Assembly: GCA_023525715.1 (NCBI GenBank)
Contig: CM042012.1
Span: 58,385,705 to 58,449,704 of the forward strand
DNA from: Cichorium intybus
Taxonomy: Eukaryota; Streptophyta; Magnoliopsida; Asterales; Asteraceae
Reading direction: 5' to 3'
Length of the DNA: 64,000 nucleotides
In this document: positions 12,129 through 24,580 of the stretch, piece by piece
Numbering within the stretch: position 1 is the first letter of the stretch
Layout of the letters: each line of letters opens with the position of its first letter
The notes under the pieces: model-generated
Database searches by the model: none
Told to the model about the DNA's origin: nothing
The model's input: the letters and a program-made list of their open reading frames with translations, nothing else
Made by a program: the position numbers and the translations under genes

Positions 12129-12900
12129 ATGTCTGAATCAAGTGTCTATTCTCCTCCCTCTCCTCCTTCACCCATTTCTGAGAGCATCAGAAAGCACCTG
12201 CTAAATATGGAAAGGCTGACTGGCCTTAACTATATGGTATGGCTTCATAAATAGAGAATAGTTCTCTGTTTTGCTGGCAAGCCATATCTAACTGAGTGTC
12301 CGCTACCCAAAACATGACATCACACAGTAGCCTGTGATGAGCATGACTCCTTGATTGTCAAGTCAAGGAAAGTTCGTTGCCTAATACTATTGATCATTGA
12401 CCCCGAGTTCCGCAGGAATTTAGAATTCCTGGGGTCAGATAAGCTAGTTGTGGAAAGGTTCCATGAACTGGTTGAGAAAGGACGAGCTAAGATCTTCAAA
12501 GAGTTTGAAGTGTGCAGGAAGTAGCACCAGTTCACATGTTCTCAAGATTGAGAGACACATAGGTGAACTGTATAAATTTGGTTCCCTTTATGATCGGGAG
12601 TTAAAGCATTAGCTCGACTCGCTGATCCGTTCATCCTGATGTACAGGAAGGGAAACCAGATAAGACAATCATGGATATGCATTCAATGTTGACTCTGTAT
12701 GAGTCGTTCATTGATTCAGCTGCTTCGGGATTGAGTCCAGTATAGGACACATCAAGAAATGATCCAGATCGTCTGGACCGGCTCCTCGATGGTTCAAACT
12801 GGGAATCCACAGGGTGGGACACAGTCACGGAAAGATTGGAAAATGCTCCGAAGCCGAACAGTTTGGCAACTCAGGAATATCTTAAAACTCAGAACACCTG
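12129..12900 (+). pseudogene. Degenerate copia-type gag (UBN2-like) of element B
   Basis: The ATG at 12129 opens a protein start MSESSVYSPPSPPSPISES and then the copia-gag hallmark LTGLNYMVW, but stops appear almost at once (a TAG directly after the LHK codons) and recur. Downstream, DPEFRRNLEFLGSDKL and a ...FHELVEKGR segment match the same family in other frames. Element D retains the same region as an open frame. Gag is the capsid precursor; this copy cannot make it. Confidence 0.8.
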
Positions 12901-13287
12901 ATCCTTAGTTCCTTGATACAAGATGTGTTTCTCACATTTGCTCTGTATGCATGGACTCTGTAGGTTGTAGGATGTTGTTGCATAGGAGCATATTCAGATT
13001 GGATCTGAAGCTCATGCAATTTTAGAGTTTAGTTAGATGTTGAAATCATGTTATTAGCTTATCAGATGCGTATGACATTGTCTATCATATAATACATTAT
13101 TCAAGGATTTTGTTTTAATAAAATTTTCAATTTTCTTTTAACACATGTTGTTTGAAATATCATTGAAATATTGTATGATTGTGTTGAATGCATGATTAGT
13201 AATAACTCGAATATTGATACATCCAAAGTGTTTGGATTTTAGGAATTGTGTCCCTTATGATTGTTAATGTTGTAAGAATCAATTCAA

Positions 13288-13525
13288 CCAAAGGTCCAGT
13301 TGGACAGGACTTTGGAATCATTTGACTTAGAGTTTCATGATGAATTGAGTTCTTAATGTGTAAAGAAATGAATCAACCAAAGATCCAGTTGGACAGGACT
13401 TTGGAATCATTTGACTTAAAGTCAGATGATGATTAAGTTCTTTATAAGGCACATGTGGCAATAAATGAATCACCCAAAGATCCAGAGGATAGGATTTTGG
13501 AATCAGTTGACTTAGAGCCAACTGA
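13288..13525 (+). repeat. Three tandem copies of a stem-loop module in B
   Basis: The copies begin CCAAAGRTCCAG, followed by GGACAGGACTTTGGAATCA and TTGACTTAGAGTC-like arms, at roughly 95-115 base spacing. The same module occurs in A (18085-18350) and D (53180-53335). Apparent ORFs over it are repetitive and spurious. Confidence 0.8.
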
Positions 13526-16500
13526 AGATTGCAAGTCTTGAACAGAATTAACAAAGTCATAAGTTTACATAAAGATGTAAAAGAGATTGAGATTAGAAGC
13601 AACAAACACATTTGTTGCTGTGTATTGCTGGAATCTCTGAATAGAACACAATTGGTTGTACTTCACGATATTTGTCATTCGGTATGACGAATATGACTTC
13701 GCTTATCAGAATAAGTGATTGGATTGAATCCTTGAACAGTTCAATGACTTCAAAGGAAGTACGAGATCCACAGAACCTGAGTGACAACATAAACTGGGAA
13801 AATGGTTCATAGTTTATTTCCTTCCAAGAACATTTATAGTTATAATGTGTCTTAGGGAAGATGATGGAGCGTTGGTCAAAACAGTTCGATCCTCGATGTA
13901 TGAGATATTTTGCCAATTAGTTTCCGATACATTGAACACTAAACTAGTCAAACCATATTCCGACCACATCCTTCGACTAAGTAGGTTTTGCAGACATTGT
14001 CTGAAATGTAAAGCTGGGATTGTCCCACTTGTACATTAAAGGTCCAGGGTCTTGTAGTGTTCGTCCGAACCTCATGACCAGCCTGAACCTAATCAGAAAT
14101 GTCATTTCACTGGCTATCCCGCTGTACCTGGAAAAGAAAGAGCTTTTTTAGAAAGAACTCATATTCTAAGGAGACAGTGGGAGTTGGGACAGTCCTGAAT
14201 GAGTTCAGGATTAGCCAAGTGAAATAACCTTTAGTTATCACTAGGCTTAGAGCAGAAATCAGATTTCTGTTTTAATACTGACATAACCTTCTCTTGACCA
14301 GTAGTACTGATCACCGTCATAAGTAGTTATGATCGGGGTGACATACCGAATAGTGGTAAAACACTATAGTTGGTACGGATTTTCAATCCGACTACTTGGA
14401 AGCATTGGTGAGCCCGGTTGCTGCCAATTAAGAGAACCTTAGAATGAGATATAGTCTATGTGACAGTTTGATTGATTTTACAACTGGTCTTAAAACCAGT
14501 GGGAGTAATCATCAAAAGAAACCAACATGGACAGAAACGTACCTTCAGAACATCTGGTTGAGTGAGACGATACTCAGAGTCAAGTAATTGACTTCGAGAG
14601 AAGCACTTTCAATAGAGGACGAAATCCGAAAGGATACTGCATAATGTAAGTCGTTAGTGGAGCGCGTGTGGATCACCGGCACACTAATGAGGACTCACAA
14701 AGAATATGCCAGTATAAAGGTACATGGGCCCGGGATTTCCCCGCGGGCATCTCGCAAGAAAGGATATTCAGATTCTCGAAATATGCCAAAGGATTGGATT
14801 TTGAGAATGGGCTGAAAGATATCCATTAAGATGTCAGAAAGGTTTGATTCTCAAAATATACCAAAAGCTCTGGATTTTGTGAATAGTCCATAACCGTGTC
14901 AAAGCCAGTGGGAGTGTTGCTGTTACATAATGTTTCTAGGAAACGTCTCTTTTCCTTACAAAGTGTAATGACTTGGTGTTAAGAGACGGATCGCTATGAA
15001 AGACTTAATAAAGATACGACATGCTCAGGTGGTTACAAACGTCTATGAGATAGATCGAAACTCTGCCAAGATGATCTTGATGAGACTCAAGATGCATAGC
15101 TCAGGAAAGGAGTTTCCTGTCATTGCAAAGTGTGATGATTTGGCATGAGAGGTATGAAAGGTGCAACATACTCACATAATCCATTGACATATATCAAATA
15201 GATGTTGTCATCAGTATAGAACCGGCCATAGTAAGCATGATCTTGATAAGATTCAAGATGCATGAGAAAAAGTCTCCGAAAGGATATAGTTATTAAAGGT
15301 CGTGACACAAGGATTACGAGTAATCCTAAGATTCCAAAAGGGTTTGGAATAGGACTGGATCGAATCCAACAAGTTTCTTGGATCGATCAGAAGTGTCATG
15401 AACATGTCTTGATGACTTAATGCTTAGAGCATACTGAGTCAGATTCAGGATATGACCTGGCTGGGAATACCTAATGGATTTTGTGCCTACATGAGAAATC
15501 ATTGAAAAATGATTAGGGGTGAATGTTGATAACAATTTGAAAAGAGTTTTAAAATAAGGACTTAATGGTTAAAGAATTTCGTTGGCATTCCGATGGAGCG
15601 CGTGTGGCTCACCGGCACATCGTAACACCTCGAAATAGTCTTAGGGTACAAAGATCCCGAGAACCATGGTACATAGAATGGAGTTGTTAGTGAGAATGAC
15701 GGTATGACCAAAATTGAAATATCATCGGATAAAGTGTATAAATGTGTAACATTTGAGTACATAGAAAGAGTGAAAGGTCAAGTAGACATAGATACATAAC
15801 ACGAATTAAATAGTTTAAAAGGAATCTAGAAACCGATAATAGTTTATGTAAAATCCGACTTGGTGATTACCTCGTGGAGACTTGGTAATTAGGCAATAGT
15901 AGCCACCAGTCAGATTTTAAGTTTCAATTTTGCATGTTTCACTTCCCAAATAATTTGATTATTCAAAAGTCCATAGTCGCTCATACTTTTCGGGAGTAAG
16001 TATGAACAAAGACTGTCGTGAATTGGTTGTAGATTGTCTAAGGAGTTAGACATTGCAGTAAGACTGCTACAACGTTCATGAGTACTTAGAAATAGAGATT
16101 TGAGTATTGGATAAACCCGCGCTCAATAGATTGCTTCATGGATTACATCACGAGCAATGTTGAGACGATAATATCATATGATCTTGAAGCGGAGACATAT
16201 GAGTTGAAATTTACGAGTCGGTTGTGCATTGATGATGCGAAACGCATCGGTAACTCGATGTTATAAAACGTATTGTTGTGTACGATTTGATAAGTAAAAG
16301 ACACAACCATATGAGTCAAAGCGTATTCGTTCCTTGACCCTGATGGGAAACAGATATCTGTAGGCCGCTCGATGATTTTGAAGTTGACTAAAGTGCTGGC
16401 CAGCCTGGACTAAATTGATGTGTTCAATTAGAAGTCCGAAAGTCATAAGCAGAATCGGAAATCGGGAAACAGAGTATCGGACAGAGATTGATCTCAATCC

Positions 16501-16663
16501 ATGTCTCGTGTCTGGAAATATCTTGTTGGACGAAGGATCATATGATCACTTATCTTTGGACGGAACTGACTAGGTCAGAGTTTGGCAGCAGTTTCTAGGA
16601 AGCTGCAGGTTGTTTATTAATCAGAAGATAAATTAAAGTCATAGACTTATCCAAGTGGGAGAC
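13526..16663 (+). other. Element B interior 3' portion, non-coding
   Basis: No coding potential in six frames and no pol motifs. It contains motif copies at 14659-14684 and 15595-15619 and ends in the polypurine tract CCAAGTGGGAGAC directly before the 3' LTR. The same sequence order is kept in A and D. Confidence 0.75.
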
Positions 16664-17429
16664 TGTTGGATTAGGTGTCTAAGCCATGACTTTACAACTA
16701 TATTTATCTTGTTAATTGAAGCAAAGTCCATTTGGGTTGCCCTCATAGCTGGAGGTCAGGATAGAGTTCAGTTGAGTAAAAGGTTGATTTATTAATTGTG
16801 TAATAAATCAATAGAATTAATTAAATGGTTTATTAATATATTTAAGTGTTAATATATTAATTAGAAACTATAATAATTAATTGAGATTTAATCTAGAATT
16901 AATTGGATTTAATTTAGTGATTAAATTAATTAATTAAAAGTGTGAGGACTAGTTTGTATTTATTCAATAGTTGAATAACTGGCAAAGAGAAGTTCAGGGG
17001 CCAAAAGTGGCGCCACCCTTGGAGGCTTCTCTAGGGTTGGCGAAAACCCTAATTAGGGTTTAGGGATCTGGTCCAAGTGGTCAACAGGCTTGCCCACTTG
17101 GAGGCTCCTTAGGGTTTCAGGTGTAACCCTAGGAGGCTATAAAAGGAACCCTCTGGCTCCCCATTATTCACGCCAACTTCAACCAGAGAAACTCTACTGG
17201 ACTGTCTTCTCCATTGTTGTGGGTATGACTTTCATTTGAGGCAGGATACTTTTGCTGCTAGCTTCAAGAACAAGATTCAAAGGTTGGTTCTTCTTATTTA
17301 AACTTTAGAAATTAATTGTTGGCCTTTAGGTTTTAGTTTATTATCTTCATAGAAGAAAACATAGATCTTTATAGGGTTGCATGTGAACCATAGGAATTTT
17401 GTGTTCATTGTTTGCTAGAAAACCCTTCA
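16664..17429 (+). mobile_element. Element B, 3' LTR
   Basis: 766 bp, the same length as the 5' LTR, with about four substitutions by eye. It ends AACCCTTCA and is followed by the duplicated target TAACT. Confidence 0.95.
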
Positions 17430-18084
17430 TAACTCCCACTGTTTCCTTAGAACATGAGTCCTTTCTAAAAGAGCTATTCTTTCACAGGTACAGTGGGATA
17501 GCCAATGAAACAACATTGCTGATCAGGTTCAGGCTAGTCATGAGGTTCGGACGAATGCTACATGACCCTGGACTTTCTATGTACAAGTGGGATGATCCCA
17601 GCTTTACATTTCAGACAGTGTCTGCATAACCTACTTAGTCTAAGATGTGGTCGGAATATGGTTTCTATGGTCTGACTGGTTGAATATTCAATTCATCGAA
17701 AAACTAATTGGAAATGTATCTTATACATCGAGGATCGAACTATTTTGACCAATGCTCCATCATCTTCCCTAAGATACATTAAAACCATTAATGTTCTTGG
17801 AAGAGGATAAACTGTGAAACATTTTCTCAGTCTATGTTGTCACTCAGGTTCTGTTGATCTTATACTTCCTTTGAAATCCTTGAACACTTCAAGGTTTCAA
17901 ACAATCTCTTATTCTGATAAGCGAAGCCATATTTGTCATACTAATTGGCAAATATCATGAAGTATAACTAATTGTGTTGTGTTCGAAGATTCGAGCAATA
18001 CACAGATTCTTATGTGTATGTTGCTCAAAATCTTAATATCTTTTACATCTCTATGTAAATTTATGACTTTGTTAATTTGTTCAA

Positions 18085-18350
18085 GATATACAATCATCAC
18101 CTGACTCTAAGTCAACTGATTCCAAAATCCTATCATCTGGATCTTTGGGTGATTCATTTCTTGCCACATGTGCTTTATAAAGAACTAAATCATCATGTGA
18201 CTCTAAGTCAAATGATTCCAAAGTCCTATCCAACTGGATCTTTGGGTGATTCATTTCTTGCCACACATGGTTTTATCAAGAACTCAATTCATCATGTGAC
18301 TCTAAGTCAAATGATTCCAAAGTCGTGTCTAACTGGACCTTTGGTTGAAT
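18085..18350 (-). repeat. Three tandem copies of the stem-loop module in A
   Basis: The plus strand shows repeated CTCTAAGTCAA.TGATTCCAAAGTC..GT-type blocks about 115 bases apart, the reverse of the B module. A 94-codon ORF on the plus strand (18077-18361) reads the repeat as HHLTLSQLIPKS three times and is not a gene. Confidence 0.8.
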
Positions 18351-18719
18351 TGATTTTATAAAATATCTTTTAACAATCATATAAAACACAATTCATGAAT
18401 CCAAACACTTTGGATGCATCATCATTCAAGTCATTACCATTCATGCAATTAACACACTCATACAACATTTCAAGGATAAACATGTATTAAAAGAAATTTT
18501 AACATTTTATAAAACCGAAATATCCTCGAACAGGTAATGTCGCACACATCTAATAAGCTAATAACAAGGTCATAATATCTAACTAAACTCCAAAACTGCA
18601 TGAGCTTCAGATCCAATCTGAATGTTCTCCTTTGCAACAAAATCCTGCATCCTACCTAGTCCATGCATACAGAGCAAATGTGATAAACACATCCTATATC
18701 AAGGAATTAAGGATCAGGA

Positions 18720-19447
18720 GTTCTGAGTTTTAAGATATTCCTGAGTTGCCAAACCGTTCGGCTTTGGAGCATTTTTCCAATCTTTCTGTGACTGTGTCCC
18801 ACCTTGTGGATTCCCAGTTTGATACATCGAACAATCGGTCCAGACGATCTGGATCATTTCTTGATGTGCCTTAATACTGGACTCAATCATGAAGCAGTTG
18901 AATCAATGGAGCTATGCTTCTCCATGAACGACTCATACAGAGTCGACATTAAATGCATTTCCATGATTGTCTTAATCTGGTTACCCTTTCTGTTCATCTG
19001 GATGAACAGATCAGCGAGTCGAGCTAATGCTTAACTCCTGATCAGAAGGGGTGACCTAATTTTATACAGTTTGCCCATGTATCCCTCAATCATGAGAACA
19101 TGCAAACTGGTGCTACTTCCTTCTAGCTTGCAACTTCAAGCTCTTTGAATATCCTAGTTCGTTCCTTTTTCAACCAATTCTAGGAACCTTTCCTCAACCA
19201 GCTGTGCTAACTTATCTGACCCCAGGAATTCTAAATCCCTGCGGAACTCAGGGTCAATGATAAATAGCATGAGGCAACGAACTTCCTTTGACTTAATAGT
19301 CAAGGGGTCATGCTCATCACAAGCTACTGTGCGATGCCATGCTTTGGTAGAACAAGGAGCGGACACTCAGTCAGATATGGTTTGCCAGAAAAACTAAGAA
19401 TCATTCTCTAATTGCAAAGCCATTTCACATAGCCAAGGCCAGTCAGC
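18720..19447 (-). pseudogene. Degenerate copia-type gag of element A, body
   Basis: Minus-strand segments include RLTGLGYVKW, then PLTIKSKEVRCLMLFIIDP and FRRDLEFLGSDKLAQLVEER, the same order as in B and D. Stops and frame changes break it. The N-terminus lies at 24581-24661, beyond the inserted element C. Confidence 0.8.
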
Positions 19448-19452
19448 CTTAC

Positions 19453-21084
19453 TGATATTGCCTCATTTATACATAAATTTCGGGCAATATCAAGTGCCTA
19501 AACACGTGTTTTTGGTATGATATCAAGATAAAAGGAACTTATACGTTTAAATTACCAAAAACACAGGAAAAATGGCTTTGCGGATAACGAAGGAGCTGAA
19601 TACGAGCCTAAAAGTGAACAAAAGAAATTGAAGGCAGCAACAGCTACGATCGCGACGCGATCCCCTTAAGGGTCGCGACGCGACGAGTGATGATCGCATG
19701 ATGTTGTGCTGACATAACAATCGCGACACGATGGCAACTCTACGCGATCGCGACGCGACCACCATGTGGATCGCGACCCGACCCACCAACCACAGTCCAC
19801 TCATCGGGATAGTGGCCAGCGCAAAAGAGCATTACCCGGCAGATCGCGACGCGACCAAGAAGCCATCGCGACGCGATGGTGCGCCTGGACAGACTATAAA
19901 TTGAGGCCTTCTCCTCTTCTTTTGGGACACTCACACATCAACCTTCACATCTACACCTCCAGAAACACGATTCACAACATCAAACTCGGCAGTTTGCCGA
20001 CTGGTACGGTGCAGATGGAATCGAGAGCTTGAAGAATGTTCGGCCGGGACTTCATTCGGTTTGCTTTATATATGTTTAGCATTCTTCTATGATTTCCTAG
20101 GCCGTATTCTTCAGATCATGTTATATTTGTTATCTGCATCATTTATTACTTAGATTTGAATACTATCTAGTTATGATTTGATTGTTATTTATCGGATATT
20201 GAACGTTTTATATTTTATCTTGCATAATTCATTTGACTATCATATATGTTAAGGTACCTTCCTTTTGGACTTATTGCTGAGTTATTTTAGTCTAGAGGAC
20301 CAATCTGACTATATGACTTTTATCATAACTGTACTATGACCATTAGGCAGATATGACTAGTGATGGACCAAATCCTGGGGTTAAGTCACGAAGGTAGAAA
20401 ACTTATATGTATATGGCAAGTTTGTACTAGAGGACCAATCTGTACAAACCATTTTGATTTTCATGACCATTGAGATCAATAACTCGAATGAATCTTGCAT
20501 GATACGAACCAATACATGATTATTTGGAATATGTAATTGCATGACCATTGCTATTAATGACCTTATAATCATAGGATTAGGTAGTTGGACCAAAACATCT
20601 AATCACTCTAGAAATCGATATTTAACTTTCAATATCCATTGCACGAATAGCATATCAAACATAACTAGACGGTTGAATCGAATCTAAGTATAAATGTTTA
20701 CTTTTATGTTTTGTAATTTATTATTATATCTCCCGCTTCTAATAAACTTTTGCGTTGTCTCTTGACACGAGTCAAGGCATTCTCTAAACCCCCCCTTTTA
20801 ATTACTGTTCGCTTGAATAAATTGTTAATTGATAATTGATTTTCTTAACTTAAAAATATCCATTTTCCCTTGGGTTCGACAACCCGGATTTACCATTACT
20901 ATATTACAACCGATTAGGTACACTTGCCTATTTGTGTTGTTCTATTCATACATGGTACTTTCCTGTTTAGAAATGTAAAACTAATGTGAATAAATCATTT
21001 GCTACAATCATATATACGCTCGTAACACATCAAGTTTTTGGTGCCGTTTCTGGGTATTTTATATGTATGTCTGAAAACACATCA
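19453..21084 (+). mobile_element. Element C, 5' LTR
   Basis: Starts TGATATTGCC and ends AAAACACATCA. The first 40 bases hold an inverted repeat (GATATTGCC / GGCAATATC). A TATA box (TATAAA, 19895-19900) follows directly after a cluster of TCGCGACGCGA motifs. Confidence 0.95.
19648..19877. repeat. Cluster of TCGCGACGCGA motifs upstream of the LTR TATA box
   Basis: At least seven copies or variants (TCGCGACGCGA, TCGCGACACGA, TCGCGACCCGA) occur in 230 bases, very CpG-dense in an AT-rich context, ending just before TATAAA at 19895. The identical cluster is at 23139-23368 in the 3' LTR. Several copies are flanked to give GATCGCGACGCGATC, close to a palindrome. Confidence 0.9.
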
Positions 21085-21090
21085 AGTTTT

Positions 21091-21105
21091 TGGCGCCGTT
21101 GCCGG
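21091..21105 (+). other. Primer binding site of C, tRNA-Asp
   Basis: TGGCGCCGTTGCCGG starts six bases after the LTR. It is complementary to the 3' end of plant tRNA-Asp and diagnostic of Athila-type elements. Confidence 0.9.
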
Positions 21106-22943
21106 GGAAATTCGGTTTTATTTTTTTATAGAAAATTAAATTATTAGTTAATATTTGTGTGATTGTAAATTTATTTTTGTGTGTTATGTATTTTTATTGT
21201 TTTGATTGACATATCACTAATCATAAAATGGATATTTGCACACCTTAAGCATATTTTAAGTGTGGGGTGAATATTTCGGGAAAAATGAAGTGACAAAATT
21301 TTGAAGTCTTTTATGCTCACGCAACGTGACGTCGACAATCTGGATCACGTTGAGAAAGAGACAACTTCAAATTACGCGACACGTAAACGTGCATAACGCG
21401 TAAACAACCGAGGCAGATACTGGTCGTGCATAATGATACATGGTTTGTCAGGCTAAAAATCAGTCACTACTGAGAAGGGGGACGCTTCTTTACAGTGGAG
21501 GCAGCGATACTGACGACGGTCAAAAGTCGCACAGCCAGGACACCACAACCACAACCCAGTAACCACGGCTTTGAAACTTCAGGGAGCATAAAATGAGTGA
21601 TATTTTTCTTTTATTGTTATTACTTTTATTTTTTTTATTTAATTTTTGTATGTTTATTTGTGTGAATAATATTTGTATGAGTGATGTGTATGCAGATTTG
21701 CTAAGATTCAATGCTGGCAGCATATTCAACGAATTCTTTTCTGTGGAAAGAGCCTCATATATGACGTCTACCGGTACCCAAGGGGAGTCTGTTCCATTTA
21801 GCCCCTTTTACTGTTTTGAATTATATATACAATAAAATTATTGTATAAAATAAGAGTAGGGTAAGAGCGTCATACTGCAATAATTAACTGAGCCAATTTA
21901 AATTTTTCCAAAATTGAACGCTAAAAAGAAAATTGTTAAGAAAAATGTTTTGAAAATAAATTCGTAGGTTACATTTAATCTTATGTATGTAATTTTAGTT
22001 TTTCATTGTTTTATATAAAATTTAGTTCTATAGAGGACAAGTTTTCAGCTTGGTAGTTGCAAAATGTTTTGCATAAATAATGAAATAAACCCGTTGAAAA
22101 TTTATCAATTGTTAAAAATTGAGTTTTTGCCAAAAGAGATTGAGTCAGTTTCCCTACTTGCGAAACGCACGAATTATATGCTGTTACTAAATTGAGGAAA
22201 ATAAGCCTCGATAAATGAACTTAAAATGAGAAAAATTCTCAAGAAATCTGATGTGCTAAAAAGCAGAAGTCAAGTAATGTTATACCATAAGATTGAGACT
22301 CAGAAAGGAAAATTCAATCAGTGGCCTTTGACATTCGAGCAAGTAGACATAAAATGGGTGGCCTTCGGGCATTTATGCACCTTATTACCTAAAACCAACT
22401 GGTTTGGGATAATATTGTAGAAAGCTCGCTACATGGGTGTCATCGAAAGTCATGGAATTTCCTTAGTGGCCTTTGGAATTTGAATTAGTAGACTCTATAC
22501 AATCTTGAGTCGAAAATTTGTAATCAAGAGTTCCATCGAAAGTCACGAGTTTCAAAGGTGCAGAAAAATGGAACTAATAACTAAACTTGATAAATTTAGT
22601 CCAGCATGATTTTTAATTTAAATATGGGAAATTTGACAAAAAGTCTTGAGGTGGAAGAATCTTTAAAGGGTGTATTCGATGTTATGTAAAAATGAGTATT
22701 TATCAATCTAAAGACTTGTCGTTTATAGAAAGAGAGTTTATGTAAAGTTTTGAAAAGTTAGAAATATGTACATAGGGCTAGGTATAATCTACTATGTTTA
22801 TTCTTAATTCATTATTCTTAACATCGGTAATAAACGCTAGATCTATGATAGCGTATGGAAAGTTGTTTGGACATAAAGTTTCTCGGCTTGGTTTTAAATT
22901 GTAGTTTGCTTGAGGACAAGCAAAGTCCAAGTGTAGGGTATTT
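21106..22943 (+). other. Interior of element C, no recognisable gene
   Basis: Only short ORFs occur (80 codons at 21593-21835, 64 codons at 22226-22420) and I recognise neither. Phrases such as AAGTGTGGGGTGAATATTT and GAGGACAAGCAAAG near the 3' end are typical of Athila/Tat interiors. Gag, protease, RT and integrase are all missing. Confidence 0.8.
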
Positions 22944-24575
22944 TGATATTGCCTCATTTATACATAAATTTCGGGCAATATCAAGTGCCTAAACACGTGT
23001 TTTTGGTATGATATCAAGATAAAAGGAACTTATACGTTTAAATTACCAAAAACACAGGAAAAATGGCTTTGCGGATAAAGAAGGAGCTGAATACGAGCCT
23101 AAAAGTGAACAAAAGAAATTGAAGGCAGCAACAGCTACGATCGCGACGCGATCCCCTTAAGGGTCGCGACGCGACGAGTGATGATCGCATGATGTTGTGC
23201 TGACATAACAATCGCGACACGATGGCAACTCTACGCGATCGCGACGCGACCACCATGTGGATCGCGACCCGACCCACCAACCACAGTCCACTCATCGGGA
23301 TAGTGGCCAGCGCAAAAGAGCATTACCCGGCAGATCGCGACGCGACCAAGAAGCCATCGCGACGCGATGGTGCGCCTGGACAGACTATAAATTGAGGCCT
23401 TCTCCTCTTCTTTTGGGACACTCACACATCAACCTTCACATCTACACCTCCAGAAACACGATTCACAACATCAAACTCGGCAGTTTGCCGACTGGTACGG
23501 TGCAGATGGAATCGAGAGCTTGAAGAATGTTCGGCCGGGACTTCATTCGGTTTGCTTTATATATGTTTAGCATTCTTCTATGATTTCCTAGGCCGTATTC
23601 TTCAGATCATGTTATATTTGTTATCTGCATCATTTATTACTTAGATTTGAATACTATCTAGTTATGATTTGATTGTTATTTATCGGATATTGAACGTTTT
23701 ATATTTTATCTTGCATAATTCATTTGACTATCATATATGTTAAGGTACCTTCCTTTTGGACTTATTGCTGAGTTATTTTAGTCTAGAGGACCAATCTGAC
23801 TATATGACTTTTATCATAACTGTACTATGACCATTAGGCAGATATGACTAGTGATGGACCAAATCCTGGGGTTAAGTCACGAAGGTAGAAAACTTATATG
23901 TATATGGCAAGTTTGTACTAGAGGACCAATCTGTACAAACCATTTTGATTTTCATGACCATTGAGATCAATAACTCGAATGAATCTTGCATGATACGAAC
24001 CAATACATGATTATTTGGAATATGTAATTGCATGACCATTGCTATTAATGACCTTATAATCATAGGATTAGGTAGTTGGACCAAAACATCTAATCACTCT
24101 AGAAATCGATATTTAACTTTCAATATCCATTGCACGAATAGCATATCAAACATAACTAGACGGTTGAATCGAATCTAAGTATAAATGTTTACTTTTATGT
24201 TTTGTAATTTATTATTATATCTCCCGCTTCTAATAAACTTTTGCGTTGTCTCTTGACACGAGTCAAGGCATTCTCTAAACCCCCCCTTTTAATTACTGTT
24301 CGCTTGAATAAATTGTTAATTGATAATTGATTTTCTTAACTTAAAAATATCCATTTTCCCTTGGGTTCGACAACCCGGATTTACCATTACTATATTACAA
24401 CCGATTAGGTACACTTGCCTATTTGTGTTGTTCTATTCATACATGGTACTTTCCTGTTTAGAAATGTAAAACTAATGTGAATAAATCATTTGCTACAATC
24501 ATATATACGCTCGTAACACATCAAGTTTTTGGTGCCGTTTCTGGGTATTTTATATGTATGTCTGAAAACACATCA
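22944..24575 (+). mobile_element. Element C, 3' LTR
   Basis: Same 1632 bp as the 5' LTR with one visible substitution. Its TATA box is at 23386-23391. It is followed by the duplicated CTTAC. Confidence 0.95.
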
Positions 24576-24580
24576 CTTAC

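Larger units (their letters stand above)
10122..17429 (+). mobile_element. Element B: second copy of the A family, intact ends (7308 bp)
   Basis: LTRs of 766 bp at 10122-10887 and 16664-17429 differ at only about four positions by eye. TAACT is duplicated at 10117-10121 and 17430-17434. The primer site TGGTATCAGAGC is at 10889-10900, and the polypurine tract CCAAGTGGGAGAC at 16651-16663. The 5.78 kb interior has no ORF above 107 codons and only a degenerate gag. B sits in the opposite orientation inside A, another member of the same family. It must be mobilised by proteins from elsewhere. Confidence 0.95.
17435..19447 (-). mobile_element. Element A interior, middle portion
   Basis: Continues A on the minus strand after B. 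It includes the stem-loop module (18085-18350) and most of the degenerate gag (about 18720-19447). It ends at C's target duplication CTTAC (19448-19452). Confidence 0.85.
19453..24575 (+). mobile_element. Element C: Athila-like non-autonomous LTR element (5123 bp)
   Basis: Two 1632-bp LTRs (19453-21084 and 22944-24575) look identical apart from one base (ataacgaagg versus ataaagaagg). CTTAC is duplicated at 19448-19452 and 24576-24580. The primer site TGGCGCCGTTGCCGG is complementary to tRNA-Asp, typical of Athila/Tat gypsy elements, and a tract reading AGTGTAGGGTATTT precedes the 3' LTR. The interior is only 1859 bp and encodes no recognisable protein, so C must borrow its machinery. The near-identity of the LTRs makes it the youngest insertion here. 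Confidence 0.95.

Noticed and set aside
18077..18361. 94-codon ORF with a threefold peptide repeat (and the equivalent at 13327-13611)
   Set aside because: It is a frame through the tandem stem-loop module of elements A and B; the other family copies do not keep it open.
19547..20032. ORFs of 64-88 codons in element C, repeated exactly at 23038-23523
   Set aside because: They lie in the U3/R part of the LTR over the TCGCGACGCGA cluster on both strands; arginine-rich composition comes from the CG repeats.
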